From Favolaschia claudopus (lineage: Eukaryota > Basidiomycota > Agaricomycetes > Agaricales > Mycenaceae), in NCBI GenBank assembly GCA_037176885.1, contig JAWWNJ010000025.1, positions 310,001-374,000 of the forward strand: a DNA stretch of 64,000 nucleotides. The letters run 5' to 3'. Positions within the stretch are counted from its first letter, which is position 1. The number at the start of each line of letters is the position of its first letter. Of the stretch, positions 22,030 through 34,248 are shown in pieces. Both the position numbers and the translations under genes were made by a program. Below the pieces are notes generated by a model. That model searched no databases. It had not been told where the DNA came from and worked only from the letters and a program-made list of their open reading frames with translations.

Positions 22030-23769
22030 TCAGTAAAAGAAGGTATACATTTCCACCTCGTCAGCAACCTGAATTGACCCTATGAACCCTTTCTCCTGAG
22101 TGAGCTTCGCGAGTTCCATGAGCACTTCAGGCTTCAGCTCGCGCTCCGTACCGGGATGCCACCGAATGTGTGAATCAAAGTCGGATCCTCTCCGATCCAC
22201 ATACGAGCGCACAAACTCGAGGTATACTGCCTCGTCGAAGTGCACAAGGGACAAACAGCCAAAAGACGATAGGTTGGGAATCAGACCCGTCGCATTGCCT
22301 GCGGAGAGCTTGTGGAGTACCTCATCGGTTACCAAGATGCACTCAGGTGATTCACATTGGGCGGTCTGTTTGGCTGGATGGTCAGCGATGACCAAGCTCG
22401 TGAGGGCGTCGAGGTCGGCGAGGGTGGCATAGAGCTGCTCGGGGGTGAGAGCGACGTGTTGTATGTAGAGCGTTGTGAGGGTTTGGTGGCTGTTCGAGCG
22501 TACGCAGAATTCATGGAATGCGGGCTGATCCCAGAGAAGCGGAGGCATATCATTGTATTGCCACACCACGAATTCCAGACAATTTAAGCTGGGGAGAGTG
22601 AGCCGCTTTAGAACGTCGTTGATCGCGCCGTAGAAATGCAACGCATATTCGACGGTCAGGTGGGTCAGCTGGGACACCACAGGTGGAGGATTCATAATTT
22701 GAGCCAGGTCATCCAAGGCAATGATGACGACTTGGTGATACATCAGCCTACGCAACTCGAAGCGCATGCCGGGTGGAAAATATTTAAGCACTTCGAGGCT
22801 GGCAGTGAGTTCGAAGGAATGGAGGTCTAGATACTCGAAGCGCTGGATTTGGCTCCAAGGAAGGCTCTTCAAAGCCTTTGCGGGGCCGATGTAAGTCACG
22901 TCACGAAGGCATGGCGCGTCTGCAAACAGCTTGACAGCGGCGGTGGCGAGATCGATGTCATGGACTGAATCATCCCAATCCTGGATTCCAGCGATATGAA
23001 CGCATTCGAGGAGAGGAAGATTGCCGGATATAGGGGAAAGCGCGGAATATGAGGCAAAGTTCATGTAGAATAGAGCTGCGTGCCACCGGCTAGAATGTTG
23101 AGCGACCATCTGAAGTAGGGAATGGTCTACGGCCACTGTTTCTGGGGCTCCGAGTCTCATGAGGAGCGATGAATTCCCGCTCCGCTCGAGTCTTGTTTGG
23201 ACTAAGGGGAGCATTTTGGGCGACCAGAACTTGAGATCGAGGTCAAGAGCTCGCCAAAACGCTGGTGTTTCGAGAACAAGGACGCGCCAGTACGCGCATA
23301 CATGTCCAAGCTGCATCAAATCGCGATTCGTGAGTCGGTGGATTTCCGCCGCGTAATCCTCCGAATTAAATCCTTTGTCCACTGGGACGTAGAAGTCAAA
23401 GATTTGGACCAGAATTTCCGGTGGCAAGCATCGGATTGGTGACAGTGCACTGGAGCAGACGTGGTAGTATTCTGAAAGCATGGAATGCTCTGTGCGGATC
23501 CGTTCAAGGGCATCACAGAGGTCGTTTTCTACTCCAGTGGCATTTGCCAGCACAGACTCCAGATTAGATATATGCGTCTCATAGACTGCTATCTCTGCCG
23601 GCGCGGAGGAAGCCACGACATGTAGGCGCGTCGACTCGCGTGGGAGGTAGTTCGTTCGCAAATTGTCTCGGGCCGTTTTTATTTCGTGAGCTTTTGGGAG
23701 TAAAGAAGACCCAAAGTCGACAGCTTCCCGTATTGACTGAGAACAGTGTGCACTGGCAGGTGCGGCCAT
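22030..23769 (-). CDS. F-box protein
   Basis: A single intact exon on the minus strand encodes 579 aa. The architecture is a coiled-coil-like region (about 60-105), an F-box at about 112-170 (SPIRCLPPEILVQIF, later LGHVCAYWRVLVLETPAFW), and a long leucine-rich-repeat-like C-terminus with repeated LxxLxxL spacing. This is the classic Agaricomycete F-box design and a probable SCF substrate receptor. The N-terminus has an insert rich in Asp/Tyr between the box and the W-rich helix (about 128-145) that the other copies here lack. It is more diverged from the other four F-box loci of the window than they are from each other. Confidence 0.85.
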   Translation of the reverse strand: MAAPASAHCSQSIREAVDFGSSLLPKAHEIKTARDNLRTNYLPRESTRLHVVASSAPAEIAVYETHISNLESVLANATGVENDLCDALERIRTEHSMLSEYYHVCSSALSPIRCLPPEILVQIFDFYVPVDKGFNSEDYAAEIHRLTNRDLMQLGHVCAYWRVLVLETPAFWRALDLDLKFWSPKMLPLVQTRLERSGNSSLLMRLGAPETVAVDHSLLQMVAQHSSRWHAALFYMNFASYSALSPISGNLPLLECVHIAGIQDWDDSVHDIDLATAAVKLFADAPCLRDVTYIGPAKALKSLPWSQIQRFEYLDLHSFELTASLEVLKYFPPGMRFELRRLMYHQVVIIALDDLAQIMNPPPVVSQLTHLTVEYALHFYGAINDVLKRLTLPSLNCLEFVVWQYNDMPPLLWDQPAFHEFCVRSNSHQTLTTLYIQHVALTPEQLYATLADLDALTSLVIADHPAKQTAQCESPECILVTDEVLHKLSAGNATGLIPNLSSFGCLSLVHFDEAVYLEFVRSYVDRRGSDFDSHIRWHPGTERELKPEVLMELAKLTQEKGFIGSIQVADEVEMYTFFY

Positions 23770-24002
23770 GATATGCAGATGCGCCTAAGACGATGGTGGC
23801 AAGAAACAAAGAAAGTACAAACACGTGACAGCACAATAACCTTTATTGGTCACGTCGAGTTTCTCTTTGAATATCGCCAGACTAATTCCTCACGAAAAGA
23901 AAATACAGAACAGGTATAGAAAGTATCGATGGCACGGATTCATGCCAGGGCCCGGACCTGGAGACGAAAAAAATACTCTTGAAGGAGAAGATTCAAGACT
24001 CC

Positions 24003-26596
24003 CTACAACCCGACCGCAGTCCTCAGCGCGGTATAGTTAGGTGTGCCTAGCCCAGTAACAGCATCCCACCCGGCGTGTCCAAAAAAACCGCTACATCACT
24101 CATCAGCCCAAAGGGAATGGCAAAGAATGCAGAATCACACATACTCCGTCCCACAACCACTGCACACAGTCTCAGCGGTGTAAATCAAAATAAGAAGGCA
24201 ATACATACAGATTATCGCCGAACAGAACGTCGTTGAGCGCTGCATGGCCAGCAGGACTGTAAAGGAAAGGGTTCAGGAATCCAAGGATGGGCTTTCCGGC
24301 CGCTACGAGCTGGAGGACTAGACAGTTAGAATGGGGGTTTCCTCCATGGGCTGGAGAGAAGAGCTTTCCTCGTCGTTAAGGAGCGCGATTACAGAGGCAA
24401 AGGTGGGGCTGGAACAGGACGTTCCTTCAACGGTAACGAATTCCCCGTCTGCGATATCATAAACCCCAGGAGCCTAGCGCCAAGCAGGAAGCAAGACGCA
24501 CTTAACACGATCGGGAAATTCTCTCCTTGCGCGGAGACGTCGGGGAAGCCACGACCGCTGCGATTGAATCTTCCGCTCTCCGGGATGGTGCCGAGACTGT
24601 CGATGAATGCGAGATAGGCTGCGACGTCCTTGGCCTGGTAGGCAGGAATGGGAAAGTAGTTAGAGAAACCTGAAGGTGCGTTAGAGTCATCAGTAATGAC
24701 CTTTCATGAAGAGAGGCAACCAAAAGACTGACCGCCAGAAGAGAACGTCGATCCGATTTCGCTGATTCCGGGGGATTGATTGATCCCACCGGTGGATCCT
24801 ACCGATGTTACGCTATGGAACGTTCAGAGACGTAGAATGAGGTTGGAGGGGTGGGAGTGTCACATACAATGGACAGCTGGCTGGGAAGGCGGCGACGAAG
24901 TTGTTACTGTACACCAATCCACGGTCAGTGAGAGACGATGCACATGAATTTTGCCTACCAGGGCCGGCTCTGGCCGCCCGATACGCCGCCTGGAAATACA
25001 ATCAGCGCTCGACAAGCGAAATCTGACCGCTGTCCCAACTAACCATCACCCGAGGCAAAGAGCACTGATGTACCAAGAGCGCCCAACTGCATGTAGGTGT
25101 TACATAGGTTGCTGAAATCAACGAAGTCATGATTAAGCCAGCAAGACAGTATAGACACACTGACACGGCAACTGAAAGTGGGAAGTCAGTCTCGGCCTGG
25201 AAGCCATAGCTGGTGGTCAAGACACTGGGACGGTTGGGGTCATTGATGAGGAGAATGGCCATGTCACTGGGAACGTTGGAATAAAGACCTGTGGTTCAGA
25301 AGCCAGAATTGAAACTCACAGGAACCCGCCGAGATCGTCATCGGTATTGTCATCACCAGCCGAGATAAAAGTGACTGGGACCCCGGTGGCGAGCCCGATG
25401 GTGTACTTCAATATCGTGAGTTCACCGAAACGAAGGGCGCGAGGAGTACAAATCGTCGTACCTGAATATCAAGGTCCTGGGAAGAGAAAATGAGGATTGA
25501 ATTTCTAGACAAGCTAAACACCAACTGCTTCGACACCGGCTTGAGATCTGTTCTGTGGATTCGAGCCCCCATTGAGAGTCTCAAGAGCGAAAGTGGCCGA
25601 CGGGTCGATATCGGGGCGGAAACGAGTGAGGAAGTCCTGTTGACTGCAGTGTAAACATATGGAATTGAAGGCAAGCCAAAATTACCGTCAGATCTGCCTG
25701 GTTTGCCCATTGCTGGAGGGGGACGGAAACAGTTAATAAAAGAGAGAAAAAAAAGCGGGACGATCAACGCACGTCAATGAAGCCAGCGACGCCGAGCGTG
25801 GTGGACTTCTGAGTTGCTGGGGTGGTCGGGATCCCGTAGAGCTCCTGGTTATCTGATCAATGAAAACAATCCTGTCGCAAAGGAAACCACGTACTCGAAG
25901 ACATGCAGGGGTCATACTTGAGGCGCATTCGCCGGGAAGGTCATTAGCAACAGGGACGGCCCGCTTTCCACCGCTGGCGGCAACAAGCTTGGGCCTGGGG
26001 TCGACGGCGGTTGCAAAGACGGTCGTCGGGTGAACGAACTCGACGAATTGGGTCAGTTCCGCGGGTAGGGAATATTCGAGTGTCCGAATGATAGTCTTCC
26101 TCGTCGTGACGTGGGTGAAAACGGAGAACTTAGCCGATAGGAGGTCGTTTGCGTGGGAGACAGGGAGCTTGATTTCGAGCATATCACCAGCAGGTGTAAT
26201 GGGTCTGGCGTCCACATTGTTCTCTGCTAGCCAGCCGGACACGGCCGCCAAAGTTTCATTCGTGGGTTTGACGAACTTGACAACCTCTTCAAGAGTCAGA
26301 TGCTGCCCGTAAACTGCAGAGTGGTTAGTGGAAAGTCATCAACAAGAACGCGAGAATGTACATTTGGACGCTGGGTCGCTGACTTTGTATAGCTCGGCCT
26401 CCAAGCCGGCAATGTTGTTCTGCTTTAACGCGATGCGGAGTGTGAGTTCTTTCTCTGCTGGTGCCGCAGACGACTGGACGAAGTTGTCGCCAGGAGCCGC
26501 GCGTGACTCGTGAACGACCATGGTGCGAGAGACCATCGGCTTGGCCGTCGCGAGCACGCTAAGGAGAGACACGAAGAAGCTGGTGGCTAAAATCAT
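24003..26596 (-). CDS. Sedolisin (S53) tripeptidyl-peptidase-like secreted protease
   Basis: Seventeen exons give 580 aa: 26596-26362, 26313-25895, 25844-25773, 25712-25686, 25636-25526, 25476-25462, 25405-25320, 25266-25159, 25111-25044, 24989-24959, 24906-24868, 24812-24733, 24669-24502, 24448-24369, 24309-24209, 24159-24145, 24090-24003. Signal peptide, then a propeptide (to about residue 205), then the S53 domain. Catalytic residues fit the Ser-Glu-Asp pattern: E287/D291 (GVEADLDIQ), oxyanion D380 (FASGDGG), S497 (GTSCSSP). The C-terminal calcium-site region is present (GWDAVTGLGTPNY). Family members remove tripeptides or act as acid endopeptidases outside the cell. Oddity: the intron after exon 14 (24368-24310) begins GA, not GT. 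If it is not spliced, a TAG follows within 18 codons and the C-terminus is lost. Two exons are only 15 nt. Confidence 0.85.
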
Positions 26597-29421
26597 CCCG
26601 ACAATGGAACCCACTTGTAGAAAGGCTCACAACATTCCTTGAGCTATGCGTTGGTATTTAACCGCTGAACCACTCCGCGGTGAACTCGTGGAAGGAGTGC
26701 ACCGAAGCTACGAATCCTATGCTTCGAATCTCTGCGTAGGACATAGAACCGGGGAATTGACAGTTTAAGCCCATTGTAATGGGACTGACCTGTGTAATGT
26801 GCGGCAAATGATGAGCATGGTGAGACGAAGGTTCCCAGAAACTCAGAAGATGACCTGTGTGGTCGTAAGCCATCCTTCAGCGACTTCGATGGTCGCGTCG
26901 GATTTCGACAGTTGTATGTTTATGGTTTGTTTTTCCGTATCTGCGGGTCTGCGCTCTATCAATTGTTGGTTAGAAGGAGTAGATTCAAGACACGGAAGGA
27001 AGTTTCACGCACCGGCTTCTCATCGTGCTGTGATCTTTCCGTGAATATTCAGCCGGCAATGAATTCAGAGCTGCAAGTCTAATGTGCCATATACTGTAGA
27101 GGTTAGCGTTGGTCGCATAGGCTCATCCCCGCCTTGAAGGATAGCTGTTTGTAGTCCACTGGAAAACAGAGAATATCATCTTCCGCCTCCGCACTATCTC
27201 CACACCTCCTCTGATACTTCCTTGTTGTCTTCCTGGACGGACTGCTCTGGTATGCCACGGGCGGCGAGCGGGCATCATATCATATAGATTGTCGTCGCGA
27301 TTTGTCCCATGTCAGAGTCTGCTCGTTTTGACACCGCGGCGAAGAGCTGCCCTGAGTAGTGGGACGGGGCTTTTTTTCAGTCCAGGAATACTCGAAGATA
27401 TTGTATATTGGTCAACTGACTGGTAGAACATATGCACGTAGTCAATGTGGTTATTTGCTGGGGTGAGCCGTGAGTTGCGAACCTATAATGATTGAAGAGT
27501 CTTCAATTATGTCGTGGCTTCACTCGAAGTATCTGGCGCTTGTATTGACGGTCACTTTGCTGCTATATGAATCGTTTGATGACAATAGCTCGACAGCGTG
27601 ATGTTGCGGTACATTTTGTTATTGAACTTGAAGGCCTGGCTCGTACGTCTGTATGTCTGGAGACTCTAGACTCCTTGCAGAACAAAGCGATCATATAGGC
27701 TGCGCCGGTGGGCATGCAGAAGAGAGAATTGTGTGCAGCGGGCTTGGGTTGATATGCGTGAAGTAGATGATCTTCAGCAGAAGTTACTGGGCTTTCAGGC
27801 TTCGCCAGATAAGTAGCTGGGACAAGACTTGAAGAGCGATTTGGAGCTGGAGTGATCCTCGTCACAGTGGCAACTTCTGGCAACTTTGCCAGTGGTCGCC
27901 CAACTTGGAAGCCCCGAGTCGTGATTTTGCCCAGCGGCATAGATTGCGATGCGTCGCCTATAACACCATGTCGGGTCGCCCATAGACAGAGAATGCGATC
28001 TTGCGATTTAAGGCAAAATTGAGGACAACAAATCGGAAAGGTGACGCCAACCAGTTTCCACAGTGTTTCCGCCATCACACGGGACTATCCGGATCATATT
28101 AAAGCTGATCGCATCAAGATCATGCCGATAGTCTCCGTGTACAATCCCTGTTCAATCTTCCTTCTGCACGCAGTCTCGGACAGTCTCGCAGTGCTCCCTG
28201 CTGGCTCACTGCTTGGTCGTCTGCACACACCTTTCTCCAGCTTTAGGGTCATACTGTACCAGCGTCCCACTCAAGGACTTCAATGTGTCTCGTCTCCTTA
28301 TCCTCGACGCCTCAAGAAAAGTCTTCGCTGATCCACCCGTGACAACGTACTCTCTGGGTCCACTCTAGGCTGGATTTAAGCAGTGGAGGCGAGGTGATCT
28401 GAACGACCATCCTCAAATTTCACTTATTCAGATCGTTTGGGTCCCACCAATATCACTGGCAGCACATCTCCCACTCTTGATGCAGCGATGCTCTCTCCCG
28501 TGTACTCGTCCCTACGGTGCAGCTCCTGCGTCGATTCTTCTTGTGCCTTTCAAGCCCCTTGCGACGCATCTTCCCCCCAGTTGAAATCACTTCAATCGTC
28601 CTCACCACGTTTCAGTCCGCATCTCTCGTTCACTCCCAGTAAATCACTAACTCGAAGACTTCACGCTCTCCCTCACTACCCGGCACCTGATTTCAATCCC
28701 CACCTCCCTCCTCGCATACCGTGTTGCCCCCCCAGCGTCTTCCTGCTCCACGATGGTTGCGCAAAATTTCACACATATGCCTTATATCTTCGACCTGCTT
28801 GTCATGTTGCCAGGCGCCGAAATCACGCCGATCTTCCAGCCAAGGAAAAGAATTCCACTCAGAGCATCCTGGTGTCTCTTCTGTCACCTCCCTGTGTGAG
28901 TTTGAGCAGGTATTGCTGTCTTCTAACGGCGCTGCATTTCCCAGACCGTGGCTGTCAACCATCTGCTTTCAAATGCTCCATTTCTGCTCCAGACTCCTCC
29001 TCACTCATCCTTCCCCATACATAAATCCCTGCTTTCCTACACACTTCATTTTCCTCCCTCTCGTATCACTTGTCTTTGTTCCAAAAATTGCCCCTTCAGT
29101 TAGTGCGCTCGTATGTACATATAGGACTGTAGTTGAATGGAATATAATTTGACACAGTCCCAAAGACTTCAAGCTTCAAGGCCGCATCACTCCGATAGCC
29201 GCCGGCGAGAACGCAAATGAAACCAAATACCATCTCATACATAGCTTCCCAAAGCGGCCACTTCAGCTTCAGCCTTTAGGGTCCCTCGTCTATAGTAGCA
29301 CAACCAGCTCAAACGTTGCGGATTCTGGACCGGAGAAACGCGCTTTGATCTCCGACAACCGACCACGACTTGCTGGGACCTCGTCGCTGGGCTTTTCTCT
29401 TATAGTATACCAATTCAAATC
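26597..29421. other. Intergenic, 2.8 kb between sedolisin and RhoGEF genes
   Basis: A TTAAATA on the minus strand near 26655-26661 may serve the sedolisin gene. Open frames of 171 aa (27563-28078, minus) and 195 aa (28437-29024, plus, CT-rich) show no family motif, no signal peptide and no consistent splice structure, so I do not call them genes. The region 29422 upstream is the presumed RhoGEF promoter. Confidence 0.4.
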
Positions 29422-32400
29422 ATGGCAGCAATTGGTATTCAAATCCCTGAAACCCGTAATTCCAAGCTGACTCGACCTCGGCTGCAGATAGCTCGTCCTA
29501 CCCCGTCGCGTTCCCCACCACTGACAAGAACTACCAGCCCCCACCGCGTCCCCGCCCTCCCCATCTCCCTTTTCGCCGCATTTCTCTTCCCACCAACCCC
29601 CGTCACCGAGAATCCGTCGTCAGCGTGGCGTCTTTCGACTCCCTGCCCGAGGAGGGCGAGTCTCCGACCACCCCCGCAGTCATGCGCAATGTCAATCCCC
29701 AGCGACGATCCAAAGTGCGCCCGACATCCAGTCACCGGAAACTTCCCAACGGCAAACTCGAAGCCAAGCGCCGGAAGGTTATCAAGGAGTTCTACGAGAC
29801 GGAAAAGGCGTATGTCGATGGATTAGAGTTGATATACTCGCATTTCCTCTCCCCCATCATCGCCTCGCTCGAAACCCCTCAGCCTCTGCTTCAACGCTCC
29901 GACCTCGCCTCAGTGTTCTCCAATTTCGTCGACATATGGAACCTCCACCGTGCTTTCTATGCGTCGCTTTCTGACCTGCTCGCAAACGCCGACGACCCGC
30001 CTCCGCTCTCCCCCGTGCTCCTCTCCCACTTTCCCTATCTGTCCCTCTACAACCCCTTCGTCACCGCGTTCCCCTCCACCATCTCATCCATGTCCAACCT
30101 CGCCTCTCCGCCTTCCGCGAATCATCCCAACCCGCACTACAGCCCTGCGTTTGCGGCATATCTCCTCGCGCAAGAGGCGGATCCTCGTTGCGGGAAGTTG
30201 AAGTTGAGGGACTGGTTGTTGACAATCGTGCAGCGGTGCCCAAGATACCTTCTCTTGCTGAAAGATCTCATTGAATGCACGGATCCTGAAGAGCCTGAGC
30301 ATGCCCAGCTTACCGCGGTGCATGCATTGGTTTCCAAGAGTACGTCGTTGCTTCTGATCACTTTTGTATTTCTTTCGTTCCACATTCCAATTTCCATCGG
30401 CAAAAAGAGCAAGCCTGGATGGAGAGGGCTAGAGGCTATCAAAGTCGTGTTTTGTTTGGGAACCGAACCAGCAACAGAATGTGTCTATTCCCAGACTGTT
30501 GGAGGGTGGATCCTCAACAGAACACATTTCCGATAGCCTCCAATCTTCTGCTGATAACTTTTACTTTTTATATGCCAGAGGCGTCCCAACTCGTTGAATC
30601 TCCCAAAGCTCGCCCCCATTCACATACAATCTTTCCTTTCTCCCTTCCCTCCAGTCATCCTGAACTAACATCTCTGCTCTTCCCCTCTAGTCACGCTCAC
30701 ACTCAACACCTCCATCCACACGCATGCCCAAACCCTCTCGCTCCTTGCCCTCCAACGTGCCACCCCCACCCTCCCCTTCCAGCTCATCGTACCTGGCCGC
30801 ACGCTCGTCCGGCGCGGTCCGCTTTCGCACATCGAGCTCAGCGCCGCCCCGCGAGATCGCGAGTTCTTGCTGTTTTCCGACTGCCTTGTGTGGTTGGAGG
30901 CAGAGGACGTCAGTTGGGCCGGGAACGGGAATAGCAGCGAGTGGATCACGGGTAGCAGCGGGACACCACCACCAAGAGACGAGGGGAATTCGCCCGTACG
31001 GCCGGCGATGATGCGCTCGAGGAGCAAGAGCGAGGCGGAGTTGCCGTTAATTCGGGTATCGAGCGAGGGAGATGGATCGCCTTCTAACGCATCGAAAAGC
31101 CTCCTTCCCCTGCCGCCCGCCACGCCACCTCCCTCAGCTCCTCCGCTGCAGCGCAAATCGGTCTATCATCATCCTGTCTCGCGGATGAAGAAGCAGCGGA
31201 GGCGCAATGCGAGCACGGGTACGGGCGAGGAGGGGAGGTGGGTGTATAAGGGGCGCGCGGAGTTGGTGGATTTGGAGGTGGTGGTAGTGGCGCCGGCGAG
31301 GGAGGTTGGCGAGGAGAGGAGGTTTGAGGTGTTGAGTCCGGGTGGGAGTTTCGTTCTCTATGCGGGTGCGTTCCTTTCTATCTCTCTGCTCTTCTGTCTG
31401 CTTCATCTCCACGAAACTGACCTTGCGCTACGCAGACTCGGAAAGCGAACGCGACGCCTGGACCTCCGCCATTCGACAGACCAAAGCGCTACTCTTCGTC
31501 TCGCTCAATGCGACGCACCCCGACTCGACGCTCACGTCTTCCTCCTCGACAGCGCATCTCCGGCGCTCGTTACAAGCTTTACCGTTCCCGCCCTCTGATG
31601 AACGGCTCGCAACTAATTTTAAAGAGGGGAAGAGTTTGAAGGAGGGAAAGGGGAAAGGCGGGAAGAAGCTGGAGAGGAGAGGAAGGGTGGAACATTGGGT
31701 GCCGGCGATATGGATCCCGGACGAGAAGACGTCGGGGTGTATGCGGTGTGGGCGGCCGTTTGGGTGGCGGAGGAGGCGACATCATTGTCGATTGTGTGGG
31801 AGGTGTGTATGTGCGTCATGTTCGGAGAGGGTGAGTTGTGTTTCTAGCTTTCGTTGTTCTTGCTCTTTTGTTTTCATCCTTCTTCACCTACCCATATCTC
31901 GTCCCATCATTCTGTCGTCTTCTTCCCGTGTTGCTTTCTTGTTCTTCACCTTTAACTTCTTCGGCTGGTGTATTCAATTCATTGCTAATAAAATTCCAAT
32001 CGAAAGACATTTTTTATTTCCGACCCCAATGCCCGCGAAGGATCCAGCTCGAGCGCGAGTAGCAAACCTGCCAGGGCATGTAACGCGTGCTACGAGACCG
32101 TCTTCCCTCTCCTCGATAACAACGATAATCCCATCGACCCTGACGCCGTCCATGACACTACGAATGTAAATGGGGAAGCAGGAACGGAGGACCAACAGAT
32201 GCTCGACACACAATCGAATAGCGGCACACTATCCTCGCTGTCGAATTTCCCGTCGTGGCTGTCAATGCCTTCCCTGCCGCTTGCGTCAACAACGGAGGCG
32301 CTTATGGCCATTGATCGTGGGCAGCAGAGGCAAGCGGCGAAGTATGAGCGGTTGAGACGGGGCACGGTGGGTGGAGATGCGGACCAGTCCGAGGTGGATT

Positions 32401-32990
32401 TGGTGCATCTTGACGATGGTCTTGGTGGGGAGCAGCTGGCGGTGGAGATGGCAGGACGCGAGCGCGTGAGGGCGGTGCGGTCACCTCCGCCGCGGCCGAA
32501 GAGTTATGTGCAGATTCTGGAGGATTTCGAGGAGGCTGCCGCGGGGCAGGAGGAGGAACAATCTGCCGAGTCGGGGAGTGGGTCTGCGCCAAATTCAAGG
32601 CGGCAGACTGTCGTCGATTTGCAAGATGCGGACGACGATGATGGTGGGTGGACGGAGAGGAGGGAAGATACTGCGAGGAGGAATAAGCGGTTTTCGTTGC
32701 CGGCGGTTGCGTTGCAGACGACGAGTGTGACGGCGCGGACGACGATGCCGGAGGGGAGGGCGCGGGAGGGGGCGAGAGCCCCGCCGAAGGCGGCGAAGAG
32801 GTTTTCGTTGGTGCTTGGGACGAGGCATCATCATGGGCATGGGCATGGGAAGACGCATGCTAGTGAGATGCATGGGCGGGGGAGGATAGAGGAGGAGGAG
32901 CCAGGGACGGAGCTAGGGAAGGGCGTGGCGGCGGGAAAGCTGAGCGAGTTGTTGGGGAGGCATCGGGCGCAGGGGCATAGAGGTGTTTGA
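29422..32990 (+). CDS. Rho guanine-nucleotide exchange factor with DH, PH and FYVE domains
   Basis: Five exons (29422-29434, 29488-30339, 30691-31365, 31436-31830, 32007-32990) give 972 aa. The DH domain is at about 100-290 (RRKVIKEFYETEKAYV, PRYLLLLKDLIECT). A PH-like region follows (about 300-515), with FLLFSDCLVWLE early and SESERDAWTSAIR near its end, split by a disordered insert. A FYVE finger lies at about 600-680 (WIPDEKTSGCMRCG, RRRRHHCRLCGRC, then ACNACY), with the PI3P-binding R/K-R-HHC core. DH-PH proteins activate Rho/Cdc42 GTPases; the FYVE finger targets PI3P membranes, so an endosomal GEF like the FGD group is expected. The tail is disordered, with a His/Gly run. The 13-nt first exon is inferred from a GTATTC...CTGCAG intron, because no in-frame ATG exists in exon 2. 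Intron 2 is 351 nt. Confidence 0.88.
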
Positions 32991-33314
32991 GAGTGGGGGG
33001 CATAGAGTTGTGCGGTTCAATGGGACGCTCATACATCCATAAACGTTATAGTTACTTTATCTCTTTTTCCTCCTCTCTGCATTAGCATGACTCTGAACAA
33101 GATGTATTTTTATAATGACTTGCAATGGATTTGATTCGAGACATCTTTGAGATGAAATGCGCGGCACAAGCGAAATCGGGTGGGAACTTCGTCGGCAATT
33201 TCCAGTTTATTTGTTGTGAAGTGATCAAGTTCGCTCTTTGGTCCCATCCACATCCTTGAAGACATTCGCCACATTCCTTCCAATCTACGCTCCTTCAAAT
33301 TCCAACCCTATTCG
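32991..33314. other. Intergenic spacer
   Basis: The 324 bp between two plus-strand genes hold a 3' flank and a presumed promoter; no motif stands out. Confidence 0.4.
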
Positions 33315-34248
33315 ATGGGCTTCTTTCGCTCGCGTCCCCGCCGTGCTTCCTCTGTCGCTCCCAGTCCTCACACTACCATCTCGCAGCTTCAAAATCCAGG
33401 TTTAGGTATGTGCTTCTCAGTATTCGCCCGTTGTTTTGTTCAGAAAGGAATCAGAACCTCGCCCTAATGCTGCTCGTTCTACCCTCCCGCCTTTTCAAGG
33501 TTTTCCTGCAACACGCCCAGCGCCACTATCCGTAATGACAAATGTGCCTCGCAACTCTCGCTTTCTCGCCAAGGATAGTACGCTGTCAAATTGTCATGAA
33601 GAGAACAAGCCGATGAAGCGGTATACGTCCTCTACGCAACCATTTCGTCCCCGCCTCGGCGATCTCTCTTCAAATTCATATCCCACTCGCGAAATCACGT
33701 CTCATCCAACCTCGCTGTACCACGCAGCACCCACAACTCGCTCAGCGAACTCTAGCTCTATTCGTTCCCCGAAGGACTCGCCAGACTGGGCCGCCTGCAT
33801 CCGAAGCGTTTTCTACAACAAGAAAGAACCGCTCGAAGACGGAACAGACGACCTCCGCGGCCTCTTCCATCGACGACGCGATTCAGCAGGCAGCGACGAG
33901 GACGACACCAATGAAGTCTTCATTCACAACCTCGACCTCGACGCCCCGCCCGCCCTCCGCGCGTCTCTCACCTTCTCCGACCCATCCGACCTGCCCTATC
34001 TCCGACGCCACTCTCAATCCTACTCCCCAACAACGGCGGCAAACCGCCTCACGATGTCAAGCTCGGCCTCTTCTGGCGCATTCAACGACCTCCTCGCGTC
34101 TGTGGAGCGCAAATACCCCGGCCGCCGGTGGCGGGATATCGTCCGATTCGAGTTTGACGACGTCGCTCCTGTAGTAGTTTCGGACTCGGTGAAAGAGAGA
34201 GCACACTGGAGCGAGGTGTTGTGTATTGATGAGTATGCGGATTCATGA
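33315..34248 (+). CDS. Unknown basic, mostly disordered protein
   Basis: Two exons (33315-33405, 33455-34248) give 294 aa. I do not recognise a family. The N-terminus is short and basic (MGFFRSRPRRASS). The middle is Ser/Thr/Pro-rich and probably disordered. Better ordered blocks are SPDWAACIRSVFYNKK, an acidic NEVFIHNLDLD segment, and a C-terminal helix (GAFNDLLASVERKYPGRRW, then RDIVRFEFDD). The splice choice uses the acceptor GAATCAG at 33454, which restores the frame of exon 1; an earlier CAG at 33443 would not. No signal peptide or membrane span is seen. Codon use resembles the neighbouring genes, supporting a real gene. Confidence 0.6.

Noticed and set aside
27563..28078. 171-aa open frame on the minus strand
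   Set aside because: No recognisable domain, leader or splice structure; composition like surrounding intergenic DNA.
28437..29024. 195-aa open frame on the plus strand
   Set aside because: Strong strand pyrimidine bias explains the lack of stops; no motif.
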